48,470 nt of DNA, taken from assembly GCF_900169165.1 (NCBI RefSeq), contig NZ_FXYY01000024.1:1-48470 (forward strand), given 5' to 3'. The notes under the pieces are model-generated. The model worked only from the letters and a program-made list of their open reading frames with translations. It made no database searches and had not been told where the DNA came from. How positions within the stretch are numbered: position 1 is the stretch's first letter; each line of letters begins with the position of its first letter. The position numbers were made by a program, and so were the translations under genes. Source of the DNA: Brevibacterium linens ATCC 9172 (GTDB taxonomy: Bacteria; Actinomycetota; Actinomycetes; Actinomycetales; Brevibacteriaceae). Positions 46,733 to 48,470 of the stretch are shown here, piece after piece.

Positions 46733-47137
46733 ATGTCCTTGACCACCCCTGCCCGCACGAAGACGGGCTCGAAGCTCATGGCACTGACCCTTGCAGTCGG
46801 TCTGCTCGCCGGACCCATCGCCGTCGACGCGGCACCCGCCGAAGCTGCGACGAAGAAATGCGCAGTGAAGATGTCGAATTCCAAGCCCCGCCAGTACTCG
46901 AACACCTGGGCCAACGTCTCGAAGGTCGGTTCGAAGGCCAAGGTCGAGACCCGCGCGCACTACAAAACGACGAAAACGAAGAAGAAGGCCACCGCATCGA
47001 AGAAGGGCAAGGCCTCTCTGAAGTACTACATCTCCGGCGCTACCCCCGGTAAGGCCGTCAAGGTGACCGTGACGGCAAAGAAGGGCAAGACGACGTGGAA
47101 GTGCTCGACGTCGTTCAAACCGGTGAAGAAGCGCTGA
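46733..47137 (+). CDS. Small secreted cationic protein
   Basis: The 134-residue protein has a signal peptide (basic N-region with TPARTKTGSK, hydrophobic LMALTLAVGLLAGPIAV, then a probable signal-peptidase site near AEA/AT, about residue 39). The mature part (about 95 residues) is very Lys/Thr-rich, with repeats of KTTKTKKKATASKKGKAS type and two Cys (KKCAV and WKCST) that may form a disulphide. It may be an Ig-like strand-rich domain, but I do not recognise a family. Ribosome site CTGGAGA precedes ATG 46733. Confidence 0.72.
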   Translation: MSLTTPARTKTGSKLMALTLAVGLLAGPIAVDAAPAEAATKKCAVKMSNSKPRQYSNTWANVSKVGSKAKVETRAHYKTTKTKKKATASKKGKASLKYYISGATPGKAVKVTVTAKKGKTTWKCSTSFKPVKKR

Positions 47138-47140
47138 GCG

Positions 47141-47499
47141 TCTGTATAATTTCGTGCCCTTCACGATGTCGTCACCGAAGTATCCGTCACTCTTGAACCT
47201 GTACCCCTGCGAGATGAGGAAGTCCTGCCAATCGCAGACTGGATCGCCCTTATCCCACTTGCCGAGCGTGGTGCCATACTTGACGCCGCTCACTCCGGTG
47301 GTGACGTACACGGTCGCGTCGTTGGGTACCAAGTGGAGGTGGTTGCCAATGCGGAGGTTGCTGGTGTCGATGGTGGTTTCGAGGGTAATGGAGTGGAGTG
47401 TGCCACTACGGCATCGGTACGGCATCGGCCTAGAGCTGCGAGGGTCGGTAGAGTCACGGTCCTACCGAGATCACTTGCGTTCAGGTGCCTGACGATCAT
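47141..47499 (-). pseudogene. Frameshifted gene with a truncated peptidoglycan-binding domain
   Basis: Read from ATG 47499, the protein starts MIVRHLNASDLGRTVTLPTLAALG, a type of start seen in actinobacterial hypothetical and phage-like proteins. The frame is broken at an 11-bp tandem duplication (47407-47428); removing one copy joins it to SGTLHSITLETTIDTSNLRIGNHLHLVPNDATVYVTTG and then to WQDFLISQGYRFKSDGYFGDDIVKGTKLY. That last stretch matches the first two-thirds of a PG_binding_1 repeat (WQ..L...GY..DG.FG..T). Similarity stops near 47141, where the adjacent convergent gene ends, so the 3' end is also lost. Confidence 0.7.
47407..47428. repeat. 11-bp tandem duplication
   Basis: TACGGCATCGG occurs twice in immediate succession (47407-47417 and 47418-47428). 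It accounts exactly for the frameshift in the minus-strand pseudogene. Confidence 0.95.
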
Positions 47500-47572
47500 G
47501 CACGAAGCTAAACGCCAGGCACGCGAGAGTTACCAGGGGTGACACGCGGGATATGGGCAACGGGTGGATCCG

Positions 47573-47613
47573 TGCAAACAACCCCTGGCGATGAGGCTCA
47601 GGGGTTGTTTGCA
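47573..47613. terminator. Bidirectional terminator-like hairpin
   Basis: A perfect 15-bp inverted repeat (47573-47587 with 47599-47613) with an 11-nt loop has AACAACCCC arms, so the plus-strand stem ends in TTGTTTGC. It separates the pseudogene from the small membrane-protein gene. Confidence 0.65.
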
Positions 47614-47674
47614 TTAGGGGTTCGCTGTATTCAGGTCCGCACTGTATGTGCACCAAGGGTGACAAATAACATCG

Positions 47675-47995
47675 TTATTCAACGACGAAATTGCTCAGTC
47701 CAGCGAGCCTGAGGAGGAACGGTGCGATCGACATCAAAACCAGGAGCGACGCAACGACCCAGAGCCATACCATTTTCGTTCTGTGTGTCCGGACGCTCGT
47801 GCTCATGGCGAACAATGGGCTAAGTAGCGGAAGGCCATAAAAGATCGGAGTCAGCATGAAGGCAAGGGCGAGGAAGCCAATGAACTTCCATTCTGTCGCC
47901 GACATGAGTCGCTCACGCTGTTCGGTCGCCATGTCTTTCACCTGCATCTGTCTAGTCCGGACTGCCTCCAGAAGTGATTCAATCTTAGCCGCCAA
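47675..47995 (-). CDS. Small membrane protein
   Basis: The 106-residue hypothetical protein has an amphipathic charged N-terminus (about residues 1-30) and two transmembrane helices (about 37-60 and 77-97). The longest form uses TTG 47995, which overlaps the upstream fragment's stop; ATG 47932 with AGGTG upstream is better supported by the ribosome site. I do not recognise a family. It has no clear partner. Confidence 0.55.
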   Translation of the reverse strand: MAAKIESLLEAVRTRQMQVKDMATEQRERLMSATEWKFIGFLALAFMLTPIFYGLPLLSPLFAMSTSVRTHRTKMVWLWVVASLLVLMSIAPFLLRLAGLSNFVVE

Positions 47996-48257
47996 CCTGC
48001 CAAGTTTTTACGGCCCCTGATTTGGACGTGCGGTAGTGCAGGCCCACTCCGAGAGTGATTGGGCTGCCCTTCACGAAGAGCGAAGCGTCAAATCGGTAGT
48101 AGGAATCAGCATAGGTGCCAGCTTTGGGTTTGGTGCATCTGGTTGGCTTCACCGACCATCCAACCTGCCATGACCCTTCGGAGTGGCAGGTGTGGTAGCC
48201 GGTCTTACCCTTGTACTTCTTAACCTTGATCCACCGATTCGCTTGATGGCAAGGGGC
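47985..48257 (-). pseudogene. Headless coding fragment, Cys-containing secreted-type protein
   Basis: A coding-looking frame, APCHQANRW then GKTGYHTCHSEGSWQVGWSVK and YYRFDASLFVKGSPITLGVGLHYRT, ends at TAA 47985-47987. It has no ATG/GTG/TTG before a TGA at 48258-48260. It therefore seems to be the 3' part of a gene whose 5' end is lost or out of frame. Its Lys-rich, low-Cys composition recalls the secreted protein at 46733. The family is not recognised. Confidence 0.45.
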
Positions 48258-48464
48258 TCACTCGGATTCGAGTGCGAACGCGGTGCGAGGGCAGGAAGTA
48301 GTGTCCCGGTCTCTCACCGGTCTCTTCCACAAATGTTTCCCAAGGTCTCCTCCAGACCCTGCGGCGTCGTGCTCGAGCAGGAGCGAATCGGTCAGGACAA
48401 TGATCGTGTAGGTGGGCTCAGAGCCGCGTGCCAGAGTCGTGCGAATTCCGTCGCCCACGGCCAC
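48258..48464 (-). other. Open frame in phase with the fragment, probably non-coding or decayed
   Basis: A 68-codon frame ends in the TGA just before the fragment at 47985-48257 and is in the same phase. Its first half (TYTIIVLTDSLLLEHDAAGS) could be coding; the second half (KRPVRDRDTTSCPRTAF) does not look it. I cannot say whether one gene with a nonsense mutation was here. The window ends six bases later. Confidence 0.25.
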
Positions 48465-48470
48465 CGTCTC

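Noticed and set aside
47145..47150. TATAAT as the -10 box of a promoter
   Set aside because: No acceptable -35 hexamer lies at 16-18 bp, and no gene follows on that strand.
46631..47425. A 264-residue minus-strand protein over the secreted-protein gene
   Set aside because: Only the part above 47141 resembles a protein family; the rest is the antisense reading of the 46733-47137 gene.

Overview
The window comes from a high-GC Gram-positive (Actinomycetota) chromosome. Evidence includes an Lsr2 nucleoid protein, frequent GTG starts, many ATGA/GTGA stop-start overlaps, the tilS-hpt-ftsH-folE-folP-folBK-DUF3180-lysS-lsr2 gene order, and a mycobacterium-like leucine catabolic gene set (accD1-accA1-fadE19-MaoC-citE). 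The overall style fits Brevibacterium or a close relative. That genus call is an inference from gene order, not a database result.

Layout. (1) 1-405 is essentially gene-free. (2) 405-18011 is a long minus-strand housekeeping block. In transcription order it holds dacB, a DUF2342 metallopeptidase, tilS, then (after an inserted, divergently transcribed MFS transporter and amidohydrolase pair) hpt, ftsH, folE, folP, folBK, DUF3180, two PH-domain membrane proteins, a DUF2520 dehydrogenase, lysS, a small membrane protein and lsr2, ending at a strong terminator. The panC/panD/coaX genes often found between DUF2520 and lysS are absent. (3) 18012-19326 carries ppa and a VOC-fold protein on the plus strand. 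(4) 19534-28588 carries a Tat-exported PhoX phosphatase with an upstream PHO-box-like repeat, a CPBP membrane protease, a large RND exporter with unusual insertions, an MFS transporter and a nitroreductase. (5) 28588-31189 carries msrA, def, a CitE-like CoA lyase and a MaoC hydratase. (6) 31330-36024 carries ArsR/SRPBCC, a HAD-IIA phosphatase, a DUF559/AbiEi-like nuclease gene bracketed by long related palindromes, and a cardiolipin synthase. (7) 36216-41837 carries fadE19, accA1 and accD1 under a divergent TetR gene. (8) 41902-46349 carries a quinone-oxidoreductase-like gene with an elaborate operator region, and the fadB-fadA beta-oxidation pair. (9) 46733-48470 is a degraded accessory end: a secreted cationic protein, a frameshifted peptidoglycan-binding-type gene, a small membrane protein and headless coding fragments.

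How it works together. The first half covers wall turnover, tRNA modification and charging, purine salvage, membrane proteolysis and folate synthesis. The 36-41 kb operon plus the MaoC/CitE pair reconstructs the lower leucine pathway: isovaleryl-CoA dehydrogenase, methylcrotonyl-CoA carboxylase, hydratase and lyase. It is physically split by about 5 kb of unrelated genes. FadBA would then process acyl-CoAs.

Most interesting signals: (a) palindromic repeats sharing a CGAGAAACG core that bracket, and even supply the stop codon of, a DUF559 nuclease gene; (b) a 10-mer, GCCGAGGCGG, that recurs more than 20 times in both orientations, in genes and between them; (c) tandem operators nested inside an inverted repeat that can hide the Shine-Dalgarno of an oxidoreductase; (d) an 11-bp tandem duplication that alone accounts for a frameshift in a cell-wall-type gene.
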